The translations under genes were made by a program, and so were the position numbers. From NCBI RefSeq assembly GCF_016793825.1, contig NZ_JAEULM010000046.1:39453-103452 (forward strand): DNA of 64,000 nucleotides, in the 5' to 3' direction. The DNA comes from Sphingopyxis sp. (GTDB lineage Bacteria; Pseudomonadota; Alphaproteobacteria; Sphingomonadales; Sphingomonadaceae). A model generated the notes under the pieces. The model worked only from the letters and a program-made list of their open reading frames with translations, ran no database searches and was not told the DNA's origin. This document shows positions 33,364 through 42,288 of this stretch, in pieces; within the stretch, counting starts at the first letter, position 1, and every line of letters starts with the position of its first letter.

Positions 33364-34065
33364 ATGCCGATCCCGTCTTTCCTGAGGCCCCGGGTCCTGT
33401 TCGCCGCCACCGCGGCGCTGGCTCTTTCGGCCTGTTTCGGCGCCCCCGACGTCATGAAACGGGGGAGCGGCAAGCAGACGACAGCCAGCAAGCCGACCCG
33501 GCCGCAGGTCGTCGGAACCCCGTCCTTCACCAGCGCCGAAGCACAGCAGTGCGCGTTCGACCTGAAACAGGCGGGCGTACGTTTCACGCCGTTGCCTAAC
33601 CAGGATCATGGCGGCGGTTGCAGTTCGATCGATTCGGTCAAGCTGCTCGATATCGGTACGCCGGTGACCAATCTCGGCGCGATGACCTGTCCGCTCGCAA
33701 AGAGCTTTGCCGCCTGGGCGCAGTTCGCGGTGAAGCCCGCGGCGCGGCAATATTTCGGGCAGGAGGTCGTGAAGATCGAAACCTATGGCACCTATAGCTG
33801 CCGGAATATCTACGGTGGACGCTCGGGGCGGCTGTCGCAGCATGCCTCTTCGAACGCGATCGACGTGTCGGGTTTTGTGCTGGCCGACGGACGGCGCATC
33901 ATGCTCGACGGCGGCTGGAACGGCGACAAGACGTCGCAGGACTTTCTGCGCGCGCTGCACAAATCTGCGTGCCGGCGCTTTGGCACCGTCCTCAGCCCCG
34001 ACTATAATGCGGCGCATTACAACCATTTCCACATGGACATGAGCGGCAACGGATATTGCCGCTAG
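33364..34065 (+). CDS. Extensin-family lipoprotein (peptidoglycan-associated)
   Basis: This 233-residue protein has a lipoprotein signal with lipobox LSAC near residue 24 and an extensin-like C-terminal domain. The domain shows CSSIDSVKLLDIG, PLAKSFAAWAQFAVKPAARQYFGQEV, GTYSCRNIYGGRSGRLSQHASSNAIDVSGFVLADG and the C-terminal HYNHFHMDMSGNGYCR. The HxxxNAxD and HxH histidines match the zinc site of the VanY/M15-like peptidase fold, so a peptidoglycan-related role at the envelope is plausible. I preferred the ATG at 33364 over a TTG at 33355. Confidence 0.85.
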   Translation: MPIPSFLRPRVLFAATAALALSACFGAPDVMKRGSGKQTTASKPTRPQVVGTPSFTSAEAQQCAFDLKQAGVRFTPLPNQDHGGGCSSIDSVKLLDIGTPVTNLGAMTCPLAKSFAAWAQFAVKPAARQYFGQEVVKIETYGTYSCRNIYGGRSGRLSQHASSNAIDVSGFVLADGRRIMLDGGWNGDKTSQDFLRALHKSACRRFGTVLSPDYNAAHYNHFHMDMSGNGYCR

Positions 34066-34068
34066 CAG

Positions 34069-34166
34069 CGTCATTGCGAGCGCAGCGAAGCAATCTCCAG
34101 CCATCAGTTTGGGGCTGACTGGCACCCTGTGGATTGCCGCATCGCCTGCGGCTCCTCGCAATGACG
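34069..34166. repeat. Long-arm inverted repeat of the CGTCATTGCGAG type
   Basis: CGTCATTGCGAG (34069-34080) and CTCGCAATGACG (34155-34166) are perfect 12-base inverted repeats. Inside are further paired parts (GCAATCTCC and GGATTGCC). This CGTCATTGCGAGCGxAGCGAAGCAATC pattern is a widespread dispersed intergenic element in Alphaproteobacteria. It starts 4 bases after the extensin stop and ends 60 bases before the next gene. Confidence 0.8.
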
Positions 34167-34226
34167 GCGGTGTGGAGACATGGGCGTGTCTTGGCAAAGT
34201 CGCACGAAACGGCTAGCCGCTCGGTA

Positions 34227-35099
34227 ATGACAAAAGACAAACAGCCCCATCGTTCGCGTTTCCACAAGGCCAAGGACGACGCGCAGTTCGCCAAGCAGGC
34301 GACTACCACGCCGCAGACCGCCGATCCGGCCTACAAGCTTGCCTTTCAGGACAAGGATTTCCTGCTGCGCGAGGATCTGCGGCCCGTGCGCTTCCAGCTC
34401 GAACTGCTGAAGCCCGAACTGCTGCTCGACGAAGCGAAGATCGAGTCGACGCTGGTCATCTACGGGTCGGCGCGAATTCCCGAACCCGACGCCGCCGACG
34501 CGCTCGAGACGGCCGCGACCGACGACGTCCAGCGCAACATTGCGCGGCACCTGAAGGCCAAGGCCAAATATTATGACGAAGCGCGCGCACTCGCCCGCAT
34601 CGCCAGCCAGATTCCGTGCGATGCCGATGGCAACCGGAACTTCGTCGTCTGTTCGGGCGGCGGACCATCGATCATGGAAGCCGCCAACCGTGGCGCCGCC
34701 GATGAAGGGCGCGAATCGATCGGCCTCAACATTGTGCTGCCGCACGAGCAGGCGCCGAACCGCTTCGTGACGCCGTCGCTGAGCTTCCAGTTCCATTATT
34801 TCGCGCTTCGCAAGATGCACTTCCTGCTCCGCGCGCGCGCCGTCGCGGTTTTCCCCGGCGGCTTCGGTACGTTCGACGAGATGTTCGAGCTGTTGACCCT
34901 GATCCAGACCGGCAAGATCAAGCCGATTCCGATCGTGCTGTTCGGCAAGGAATTCTGGCAGCGCGTCGTGAACTTCGAGGCGCTGGTCGAAGAAGGCGTG
35001 GTCAGCGCCCGCGACCTTGGCCTGTTCCGGTTTGTCGAGACGGCCGAGGAAGCCTGGGCGATCATCCAGGATTTCTACGCGAACGCCGAGCATCATTGA
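34227..35099 (+). CDS. LOG family protein (TIGR00730-like)
   Basis: This 290-residue protein contains VIYGSARIPEPDAADALE, VVCSGGGPSIMEAANRGA, and the diagnostic PGGFGTFDEMFE stretch of LOG proteins (cytokinin riboside 5'-phosphate phosphoribohydrolase-like). The family hydrolyses nucleoside 5'-monophosphates to base and ribose 5-phosphate, and this longer bacterial form is often called a lysine-decarboxylase-like protein without proof. I placed the start at the ATG at 34227. The open upstream stretch reads through the intergenic repeat and is not coding. Confidence 0.88.
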   Translation: MTKDKQPHRSRFHKAKDDAQFAKQATTTPQTADPAYKLAFQDKDFLLREDLRPVRFQLELLKPELLLDEAKIESTLVIYGSARIPEPDAADALETAATDDVQRNIARHLKAKAKYYDEARALARIASQIPCDADGNRNFVVCSGGGPSIMEAANRGAADEGRESIGLNIVLPHEQAPNRFVTPSLSFQFHYFALRKMHFLLRARAVAVFPGGFGTFDEMFELLTLIQTGKIKPIPIVLFGKEFWQRVVNFEALVEEGVVSARDLGLFRFVETAEEAWAIIQDFYANAEHH

Positions 35100-35129
35100 T
35101 GCTGTGATCCGCGGCGCGGCAGCGAGATG

Positions 35130-35561
35130 CTATTTCTGGCTTTCGAGGTAGAGGATCAGCGCCCGGCGGTCCGCCGCGTCGATCACGCCCGCGAACGCCA
35201 TGCGCGTGCCGGGTGCATATTTCATGGGCGCTTCGAGGAACCGGTCGAGCTTCGCATCGTCCCAATTGCCGCCCTTCGCCTTCAGCGCCGCTGAATAGTT
35301 GAACCCCGCGTGCGTGGCGACGGCGCGGCCGACCACGTCGTGAAGGTTGGGGCCGATACCGTTCGGTCCATCCTTCTCGATCGTGTGGCAGGCGACGCAG
35401 CGCTTGAAGACCTGTTCGCCCATCGCCGCCGTCGGTTCGATCGCCGGAGCGGGTTCGGCGGGTACCGCCGTGCCGGGGACGTCGCTGGCCGGCTGCTGTT
35501 CGGCCTTGCCGCAGCCAGCAAGCAATATCGCGCCCGCCAGTGCGACGGGCAGGAGGCGCAT
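35130..35561 (-). CDS. Lipoprotein c-type cytochrome
   Basis: This 143-residue protein starts MRLLPVALAGAILLAGCGKA, a lipoprotein signal with lipobox LAGC, followed by a proline-rich spacer and a class I cytochrome c domain. The heme motif CVACH is at residues 55-59, and the distal methionine is in GTRMAFAGV. It is a membrane-tethered periplasmic electron carrier. It is coupled to a second cytochrome c gene upstream (TAATG overlap at 35561), so the pair is one operon. Confidence 0.92.
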   Translation of the reverse strand: MRLLPVALAGAILLAGCGKAEQQPASDVPGTAVPAEPAPAIEPTAAMGEQVFKRCVACHTIEKDGPNGIGPNLHDVVGRAVATHAGFNYSAALKAKGGNWDDAKLDRFLEAPMKYAPGTRMAFAGVIDAADRRALILYLESQK

Positions 35562-36190
35562 TATTTCTTGGCTTCAGCCGGCGCGGCCGCAGCGTCGGCG
35601 GGAGCCGCAGCATCGGCCGCTGCCGCGTCGGCGCCTTCGGCCGGTGCATCGGCTGCCGGAGCGGCTTCGGCAGCGGGCAGCGGCAGGTTCGAACCCTGTG
35701 CGTTCAGATAGACGATCAGGTTGGCGCGATCCTCGGCGCTCGACAGGCCGGCGAACGACATCTTGGTGCCATTGGCGAACTTGCGCGGGCTGGTGAGCCA
35801 GTGATCCATCTTTTCGAAGTCCCACGAACCGCCAACATTCTTCAGCGCGTCCGAGAAGGCAAAGCCGCCCTTGCCCTGGCCGATGGCTTCACCCATCGTA
35901 CCGTAAAGATTGGGGCCGATGCCGTTGGCGCCGCCCGAGTTGATGGTGTGGCAGGCGGCGCACTTTGCGAACACCGCTTCGCCCTTTGCGACGTCGGCCG
36001 CGGCAAGCAGGTTCGGAAGCGGAACGGCTGCCGCGCCGCCGCCTTCGCCGCCACCGGCATCCTCGATCGGATAGCCCGGCTTTTCGGGGTTGTGGCTGGC
36101 GAACAACATGCCCGATCCGATCGACAGACCCAGTGCGCAAATGCCAGCGAACAGTACCCAGCCGGCAATAGTGTTGTTGCGATTGTCCAT
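35561..36190 (-). CDS. Membrane-anchored cytochrome c with Ala/Pro-rich tail
   Basis: This 209-residue protein has an N-terminal uncleaved membrane anchor (residues 9-30), as in CycM/cytochrome c552, and a glycine-rich linker. The class I cytochrome c domain has the heme motif CAACH (77-81) and the distal methionine in GTKMSFAGL. The last 45 residues are almost only Ala, Pro, Glu and Asp, which is unusual for the family and probably a flexible periplasmic tail. It likely passes electrons from complex III to the terminal oxidase. Its 3' end overlaps the start of the lipoprotein cytochrome. Confidence 0.92.
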   Translation of the reverse strand: MDNRNNTIAGWVLFAGICALGLSIGSGMLFASHNPEKPGYPIEDAGGGEGGGAAAVPLPNLLAAADVAKGEAVFAKCAACHTINSGGANGIGPNLYGTMGEAIGQGKGGFAFSDALKNVGGSWDFEKMDHWLTSPRKFANGTKMSFAGLSSAEDRANLIVYLNAQGSNLPLPAAEAAPAADAPAEGADAAAADAAAPADAAAAPAEAKK

Positions 36191-36365
36191 GCTTGCAGCC
36201 CCGTTCGCTCGCGCCCGCCCGTGGACGCCTCTTTGATTTGGTCGCTCCCTTACTGGGGCGCGGTGCGCGGCGCAAGAGGATGAAATGGCTTGAGGCCGGT
36301 TGCGCGGGTGAGACGCGGCCGCTATGCGCCGCGGCTCTGGGGTGGAAGGCAGGCGGACGCAGGCA

Positions 36366-37256
36366 ATGGGTAGTTACTCGGCTTCGGCACAAAGGCTGGT
36401 GGACGACATGAAGGCGGCGGCGCTGGCCGATCCCGCCCGCGGCCTTGCCTTTCAGGGCGCTCCCGGCGCCAACAGCGACCTTGCGGCGCGCGAATATGAC
36501 GCGAACTCGCTGCCGCTGCCCTGCTATTCGTTCGAAGATGCGATCGATGCCGTCCGCGACGGCCGCGTCGATCGCGCGATCATCCCGATCGAAAACAGCC
36601 TGCACGGCCGCGTCGCGGACATTCACTTCCTGCTCCCCGAATCCGGTCTGCACATTGTCGGAGAGCATTTCCTGCCGATCCATTACGGGTTGATGAGCCG
36701 CGATCTCGGCCCGGTCACCCGCGCGATGAGTCATGAGCAGGCGCTAGGCCAGTGCCGGAAATGGCTGCGCGCCCATAATATCTCGCCAGTGGCGCACAGC
36801 GACACGGCCGGCGCTGCGGCCTGGGTCGCCGACAGCGACGAGGTCGGCCTTGCCGCGCTGGCCCCGCCGCATGCCGCGGGGCTCTACGGCCTGACCTTGC
36901 ACGGCACCGGCATGGAAGATGCCGATTACAACATGACCCGCTTCGTCGTCCTGGCGCGCGAACCGCTGGCCGGCGCGCCTGCGGAGGTGCCGCTGATGAC
37001 GACCTTTGTGTTCGAGGTGAAGAATATTCCCGCCGCGCTCTACAAGGCGCTCGGCGGCTTCGCGACCAACGGGGTCAATATGACCAAGCTCGAAAGCTAT
37101 CAGGTCGGCGGCAGCTTTGCGGCGACCAAATTCTACGCCGATATCGTCGGCGCGCCGGGGAACGAAGCGATCGATCGGGCGCTGGAAGAGCTGGATTTCC
37201 AGACCAAGTCGTTGCGCCTGCTCGGGACCTATCCGCAGGCGCGGCTGCGGCCCTGA
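36366..37256 (+). CDS. pheA: Prephenate dehydratase
   Basis: This 296-residue monofunctional enzyme converts prephenate to phenylpyruvate in phenylalanine synthesis. The catalytic domain shows AFQGAPGANSDLAAREY, IIPIENSLHGRVADIHFLLPESGLHIVGEHFLPI and DADYNMTRFVVLA (TRF motif). A C-terminal ACT domain (TFVFEVKNIPAALYKALGGFATNGVNMTKLESYQVGG) would give feedback control, with ESYQ in place of the common ESRP. I chose the ATG at 36366. It is divergent from the cytochrome pair. Confidence 0.96.
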   Translation: MGSYSASAQRLVDDMKAAALADPARGLAFQGAPGANSDLAAREYDANSLPLPCYSFEDAIDAVRDGRVDRAIIPIENSLHGRVADIHFLLPESGLHIVGEHFLPIHYGLMSRDLGPVTRAMSHEQALGQCRKWLRAHNISPVAHSDTAGAAAWVADSDEVGLAALAPPHAAGLYGLTLHGTGMEDADYNMTRFVVLAREPLAGAPAEVPLMTTFVFEVKNIPAALYKALGGFATNGVNMTKLESYQVGGSFAATKFYADIVGAPGNEAIDRALEELDFQTKSLRLLGTYPQARLRP

Positions 37257-37306
37257 CGCGCGGCCGCGGCGGAGAGATCACCGCGCGACTCGGGAAGGGG
37301 CGGCCT

Positions 37307-37978
37307 TCAGGCGCCGCGCGAACGGAGTGCCCGGGCTGTTGCGAAACTCTGCACGACGAACAGCGTCATCAGGATGCTGGCGATGACGAGCGCGAACAGA
37401 TCAAAGCCCGAAAAGTTGATGCCGCCGATGTCGCCGCCGCCGACCAGTGGCATCAGCGCGGTCATCGTCATCAGCATCAGCCGCAGTTCGGTGGGGCCGC
37501 CGGCCATGTAGGACAGGCGAAATTCCCCAACGACTTTCGCGGCGATGAAGGTGTGGATCGACAGCAGGAAATATCCGATCACGGCCATCAAGGCGACGTC
37601 GAGCCGCATATAGGGGCTCATCCCGATCGATCCGACCATCAGCAGGGTGGCCACCGCATCGACGCTGTGATCGACGAAATAGCCATAATTGGGTCGTTCG
37701 ATCTTTCGCCAGCGCGCGAGGCTGCCGTCGAGCGAGTCGCCGAACCAGTTGACGAGGTAGCCCGCGAGGCAAAGCCCCAGCCATTCGTCGTCGATCCAGC
37801 TCAGCATATAGCCAGCGGCGACCATGATCGCGCCCAGGAATCCGAGCGCGGTCAATTGGTCGGGGGTCGTCCACGCGGGAAGGCGGGGGCAGATCCAGTT
37901 GAGCAGGCGGCGTTCGTGGCGCGCGAGAAAATTCTGCTGGATGCGGATCGGCGCACTGGCCGCCGGGGGAGTCGTCAT
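37307..37978 (-). CDS. CDP-alcohol phosphatidyltransferase family membrane protein
   Basis: This 223-residue protein has six predicted membrane helices. The CDP-alcohol phosphatidyltransferase motif GDSLDGSLARWRKIERPNYGYFVDHSVD carries the metal-binding aspartates (DxxDGxxAR...GxxxDxxxD). It transfers a phosphatidyl or phospho-alcohol group from a CDP-activated donor at the inner membrane. The acceptor cannot be read from the sequence, and the family includes phosphatidylglycerophosphate, phosphatidylinositol and choline phosphotransferases. Confidence 0.85.
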   Translation of the reverse strand: MTTPPAASAPIRIQQNFLARHERRLLNWICPRLPAWTTPDQLTALGFLGAIMVAAGYMLSWIDDEWLGLCLAGYLVNWFGDSLDGSLARWRKIERPNYGYFVDHSVDAVATLLMVGSIGMSPYMRLDVALMAVIGYFLLSIHTFIAAKVVGEFRLSYMAGGPTELRLMLMTMTALMPLVGGGDIGGINFSGFDLFALVIASILMTLFVVQSFATARALRSRGA

Positions 37979-38174
37979 GAATGCCTTTCGTCACCGCTGT
38001 CGCAAAAATGCCAGCGGGATGTCACGGCGGCGTCATAGAACCAAAGCGCGGTGCAGGGAAGAGAGAGGCACGCCACCCGACGCGAGTCGCCGCTGTTTGC
38101 CGCCAAAGCGGGGTGTTTGCGCGGTTGGCACGCGCGGGCCCGACGGATAGGGAGGTGCCGGGCAGGGAGGTTTC

Positions 38175-38792
38175 ATGGCGGATTTTTCGATCGTGCGCGC
38201 TGCGCGTCGCGGCTTTGGCGGCCTCTTCGATGCACGCGGCCGCGACGATCGCATGCAGTTCTGGATCTATTGCGCGCTGGTCTTTGCGCCGCTGATCGTC
38301 GTGCAGATGGTGGCACAGGTCGTGCTGACCTTTCCCCCGCTCGACATGCTGATGAAAGCGGAGCCCAATGACCCGCAATTTGCCCAAAGGCTTTTCCAAT
38401 ATCAGATGCAGGGCGCGGCCAAGGCGGCCTTTCTGAATATCGGCCTGTTCCTGCTGGGGGCTGCGCTGCTGCTCACGGCGACGGCGCGGCGGCTCCACGA
38501 TCGCGGACGCAGCGGGTGGTGGGCTTGCGTACTGCCGCCCGCCATTCTGGTGATCACCCACTCGCAAGCGCGCCGAACGGCCGCGATGGTCGAGCATCTC
38601 CCCGCGCAGTTGGCCGAGATGAGCCGGGGCGCCACGGTCGATCCGACCGAACTGATGACGTGGGCCGCGCGGGCCAGTGCCGGTCCGGATTGGGCGGCCA
38701 TTGGCTGCGGCTTCGTTCTGCTGCTGCTTTTCGTCGAACTGGTGCGTGCGGGAACCGACGATTCCAACCGCTTCGGCGCGCCGCCCGACTAG
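38175..38792 (+). CDS. DUF805 family membrane protein
   Basis: This 205-residue protein has four predicted membrane segments. It begins with a GGLFDARGRDDRMQFWIYCALVF entry segment (the FxGRxxRxxFW box of DUF805) and contains ATARRLHDRGRSGWWA, the family signature after the second helix pair. The C-terminal GTDDSNRFGAPP motif is also typical. The function is unknown. The central loop is longer than in short DUF805 proteins. It stands alone, with a 182-base gap upstream of the start. Confidence 0.85.
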   Translation: MADFSIVRAARRGFGGLFDARGRDDRMQFWIYCALVFAPLIVVQMVAQVVLTFPPLDMLMKAEPNDPQFAQRLFQYQMQGAAKAAFLNIGLFLLGAALLLTATARRLHDRGRSGWWACVLPPAILVITHSQARRTAAMVEHLPAQLAEMSRGATVDPTELMTWAARASAGPDWAAIGCGFVLLLLFVELVRAGTDDSNRFGAPPD

Positions 38793-38887
38793 GCGGTTCT
38801 TCGTGTCTTCGGAGCGTTCGTGCTTCGCAATGCGTGGCAAGGGGGACAGCCGGCGCCCGCAACCGGAAGCGCGAACATGCGGCCGGA

Positions 38888-39382
38888 TCAGTCCTGCCAG
38901 GGTCCGATTTCGCCGACATCGCCAATAGCGCGATAGCGTACCGCGTCATCGACCCACGCGACCTCCCACATCGGCGCGGGTCGCGCCCATTCGCCGATGA
39001 CGAACAGCGACATCCGGTTCGCGGCGACGAACGCCAGATCGTCGGCAGTCGGTCCCGGAACGATGTTTTCCGACCGCTGGTGCAGCCGGATGATCGCCAG
39101 CGTGCCGACGGGCGGGGCGGGAAGCGACTGGCGTGTCGGAAAACCGATGCTGGCGGCGACGGTCGGATAACCTTTGCCATCGCGCGCGATCAGCAGCACC
39201 TTGTCGGCATTGGGATAGGGCCCGCCGACCGGACGCCCCGCGACCTTGCGGCCGGCAACCGCGGCATATTCGCGAATGTCGGTGTCGGCGATGATCGGGA
39301 CGGCGATTGCGGCGGGTGCGGGGGACGCCGCCGGAAGCGGATCGGCGGCGAGCGCAGCCGACAGCAACAGGGCCCCGATCAA
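38888..39382 (-). CDS. Secreted protein of unknown function downstream of polA
   Basis: This 164-residue protein has a short N-terminal hydrophobic signal (MIGALLLSAALAADPLPAA). It contains two arms with YAAVAGRKVAGRPVGGPYPNADKVLL and TLAIIRLHQRSENIVPGPTADDLAFVAANRMSLFVIGEW. I do not recognise a family with confidence. The PTADDLAF plus FVIGEW pattern vaguely recalls JAB or DUF4329-like domains. The start overlaps the polA stop by 4 bases, so it is translationally coupled to polA, an odd partner. Whether the two are functionally linked is unknown. Confidence 0.65.
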   Translation of the reverse strand: MIGALLLSAALAADPLPAASPAPAAIAVPIIADTDIREYAAVAGRKVAGRPVGGPYPNADKVLLIARDGKGYPTVAASIGFPTRQSLPAPPVGTLAIIRLHQRSENIVPGPTADDLAFVAANRMSLFVIGEWARPAPMWEVAWVDDAVRYRAIGDVGEIGPWQD

Positions 39383-42192
39383 TGCGCTTCGCCCCAGCTC
39401 TTGCCGGTGCCGATTTCGACTTCCAGCGGTACGGACAGCGTCAGCACCGGTTCGGCCGCCCCCGCCATGATGCGGCGGATCACTTCGCCGGCGGCTTCGG
39501 CCTTGCCCTCGGGCGCTTCGAAGACAAGTTCGTCGTGGACCTGTAGCAGCATTTTCACGTCGCCGAGGCCCGCCTGATCGAGCGCGTCCGGCATGCGCGC
39601 CATCGCGCGCTTGATCAGGTCGGCGCTCGTGCCCTGGATCGGGGCGTTGATCGCGGCGCGTTCGCTGCCCGCGCGTTCATTCTGGTTGGCGGCCTTGATG
39701 CGAGGGAACCATGTTTTCCGGCCGAACAGCGTTTCGGTATATCCCTTTGCGCGCACGCTTTCGAGCGTGTCGGTGATATAGTCCGAAATGCCGGGGAAGC
39801 GTTCGAAATAGCGCGCGATCAGCGCCTGTGCCTCGTCGGGGGACACTTCCAGGCGGTTGGCCAGCCCCCACCGCGAGATGCCGTAAAGGATCGAGAAGTT
39901 GACGGTCTTTGCCTTGCCGCGCGTGTCGCGATTGACCTCGCCGAACAGCTCGATGGCGGTCGCGGCGTGGATGTCCTGCCCCTGGGCGAAGGCTTCCTTG
40001 AGTTCGGGAACGTCCGCCATGTGCGCCGCGAGCCGCAGCTCGATCTGGCTATAGTCGGCCGCGATCAGCACATGGCCCGGCGCCGCGATGAAAGCATCGC
40101 GGATCTGGCGACCGGTCTCGGTGCGGATCGGGATGTTCTGTAGGTTCGGGTCGGTCGACGACAGGCGTCCGGTCTGGGCGCCGACAAGGCTGTAACTGGT
40201 ATGGACGCGGCCAGTCGTAGCGTTGATCTGTTGTTGCAGCGCATCGGTATAGGTCGACTTCAGCTTGGCAAGCTGGCGCCATTCCAGGATCTTGCGGGCG
40301 ATCGGCACGCCGTCGCGTTCAAGCCGCTCCAGCTCGCTCTGGTCGGTGGACCAGTCGCCCGACTTGCCCTTGCGGCCACCCTTCAGGCCCAGCTTGTCGA
40401 ACAGGATTTCGCCGAGCTGTTTTGGGCTGCCGATTGCGAAAGGCTGTCCGGCAAGGCCATGGATTTCGCCTTCGATGCGCAGCATCTCGGTCGCGAACTC
40501 GCCGGACAGTCGCGCGAGATACTCGCGGTCGACCATGATACCTGCGCGCTCCATGCCTTCGACGATCGATGCGAGCGGGCGGTCGACCATTTCATAGACG
40601 CGCGTTCCGCCTTCGATCGGCAGGCGCAGTTTCAGCAGCTTCCACAGCCGCAGCGCGACATCGGCATCTTCGGCCGCATATTCGGTCGCACGGTCAAGCT
40701 GCACTTCGGCGAAACTGATCTGCGATTTGCCCGAACCGCACATGTCCTTGAACGACAGGCAGACGTGGTCGAGATGCAGTTTCGCCAACTCGTCGAGCCC
40801 GTGCTGATGCTTGCCCGCGTCGAGCGCAAAGCTGATCACCAGCGTGTCGTCATAGGGCGCCACGGTCAGCCCGTGCTGCGCGAGGACGCCGATGTCATAT
40901 TTCAGATTGTGCCCGACCTTCAGCACCGCATCGTCGGCCAAAAGGGGTCGGAGGCGCGCGATCGCGTCGTCCATTGCGATCTGTTCGGGCTTTTCGGCGA
41001 ACATGTCGGTCCCGCCGTGGCCGAGCGGGATATAGCAAGCCTTTCCGGGCGCGGTCGCCAGGCTGACGCCGACGAGGCGACCGGTCACGCTGTCGAGGCT
41101 GGCCGTTTCGGTGTCGATCGCGACGACATGCGCGGCGCGGGCTTCGGCGATCCATCGGTCGAGCGCCTCGACGGTGGTGACGCATTCATACGCCGAACGA
41201 TCGATGGCGGGCATCGCCGCCAGCGTTGGCGTCGACGGCGCGGCGGGTGCGGTGGTCGGCGCGGCGTTCGCGCGCGGGAAGGTTGGCGGCCCGCCGGGGG
41301 TCGCGCCAAGGTCGAGCTTTGCCGACAGGGAGCGGAAGCCATGTTCGTCGAGGAAGAGTTTGAGCGGTTCGGGTGGAATCGAACCCAGCTTCAGGTCGTC
41401 GAGCGCGTCGACCAATGGCACATCGCGCTTCAGTTCGACGAGGATGCGCGACAGTTCGGCCATCGCGCGATGTTCGATGAGGTTTTCGCGCAGCTTGCTG
41501 GCTTTCATCGTCTCCGCGCCGTCGAGCGCGGCGGTCAGATTGCCATATTCCTGGATCAGCTTGGTCGCGGTCTTCGGCCCGACCCCGCGCACGCCGGGAA
41601 CATTGTCGACGCTGTCGCCCATCAGCGCGAGGACGTCGCCGACGAGGTCGGGCGTAACCCCGAACTTTTCGTTCACCGCGTCCAGCCCCAGCCGAACGTT
41701 CTTCATGGTGTCGAGCATGTCGACCTGCGGCGCATCGCCCGCCGGTTCGCGGATCAACTGCATCAGATCCTTGTCCGACGACACGATCGTCACGTCCCAG
41801 CCGGCGGCCACCGCCGCTTCGGTATAGCTTGCGATCAGGTCGTCGGCCTCGAACCCTTCCATTTCGATGCACGGCAAGGAAAAGGCGCGTGTCGCGTCGC
41901 GGATCAGGGGGAATTGTGGGCGCAGGTCCTCCGGCGGTTCGGGCCGGTTCGCCTTGTACTGGTCATAGATTTCGTTGCGGAACGACTGGCTCGAATGGTC
42001 GAGGATCACCGCAAGGTGCGTCGGCCCGTCGGCATCGTGCAGGTCCTTGGCGAGCTTCCAGAGCATCGTCGTATACCCATAGACCGCACCCACGGGCACG
42101 CCCTTCGGGTTCGTCAGCGGCGGCAGGCGGTGATAGGCGCGGAAGATGTAGCTGGAGCCATCGACCAGATAGAGATGATTCTTATCGGACAT
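39379..42192 (-). CDS. polA: DNA polymerase I
   Basis: This 937-residue protein contains all three domains of Pol I. The 5'-3' exonuclease is at residues 1-290 (LYLVDGSSYIFRAYHRLPPLTNPKG, FEADDLIASY, LMGDSVDNVPGV). The 3'-5' exonuclease domain at about 330-540 starts with VVAIDTETASLDS, so the DxE proofreading pair is intact. The polymerase has AADYSQIELRLAAH, TVNFSILYGISRWGLA, and MLLQVHDELVFEAP. It removes RNA primers and fills gaps. The length is standard. A small secreted protein gene overlaps its stop. Confidence 0.98.
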   Translation of the reverse strand: MSDKNHLYLVDGSSYIFRAYHRLPPLTNPKGVPVGAVYGYTTMLWKLAKDLHDADGPTHLAVILDHSSQSFRNEIYDQYKANRPEPPEDLRPQFPLIRDATRAFSLPCIEMEGFEADDLIASYTEAAVAAGWDVTIVSSDKDLMQLIREPAGDAPQVDMLDTMKNVRLGLDAVNEKFGVTPDLVGDVLALMGDSVDNVPGVRGVGPKTATKLIQEYGNLTAALDGAETMKASKLRENLIEHRAMAELSRILVELKRDVPLVDALDDLKLGSIPPEPLKLFLDEHGFRSLSAKLDLGATPGGPPTFPRANAAPTTAPAAPSTPTLAAMPAIDRSAYECVTTVEALDRWIAEARAAHVVAIDTETASLDSVTGRLVGVSLATAPGKACYIPLGHGGTDMFAEKPEQIAMDDAIARLRPLLADDAVLKVGHNLKYDIGVLAQHGLTVAPYDDTLVISFALDAGKHQHGLDELAKLHLDHVCLSFKDMCGSGKSQISFAEVQLDRATEYAAEDADVALRLWKLLKLRLPIEGGTRVYEMVDRPLASIVEGMERAGIMVDREYLARLSGEFATEMLRIEGEIHGLAGQPFAIGSPKQLGEILFDKLGLKGGRKGKSGDWSTDQSELERLERDGVPIARKILEWRQLAKLKSTYTDALQQQINATTGRVHTSYSLVGAQTGRLSSTDPNLQNIPIRTETGRQIRDAFIAAPGHVLIAADYSQIELRLAAHMADVPELKEAFAQGQDIHAATAIELFGEVNRDTRGKAKTVNFSILYGISRWGLANRLEVSPDEAQALIARYFERFPGISDYITDTLESVRAKGYTETLFGRKTWFPRIKAANQNERAGSERAAINAPIQGTSADLIKRAMARMPDALDQAGLGDVKMLLQVHDELVFEAPEGKAEAAGEVIRRIMAGAAEPVLTLSVPLEVEIGTGKSWGEAH

Positions 42193-42288
42193 GACGGGCG
42201 GTGTAGCAGGGGAGGTGCGGGCGGCCTAGGGTCCTGACCCTGGCTATGTTCGCGTCGGAGCGTTGGCGTTTGGGCAGGAGGCGCTGGG

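Noticed and set aside
36193-36365. Upstream start for pheA at 36324
   Set aside because: The added 14 residues (RRGSGVEGRRTQA) are not protein-like, and the ATG at 36366 fits the usual length.
40201-42237. Open plus-strand frame of 678 codons opposite polA
   Set aside because: Low-complexity Arg/Asp/Val sequence; shadow of polA.
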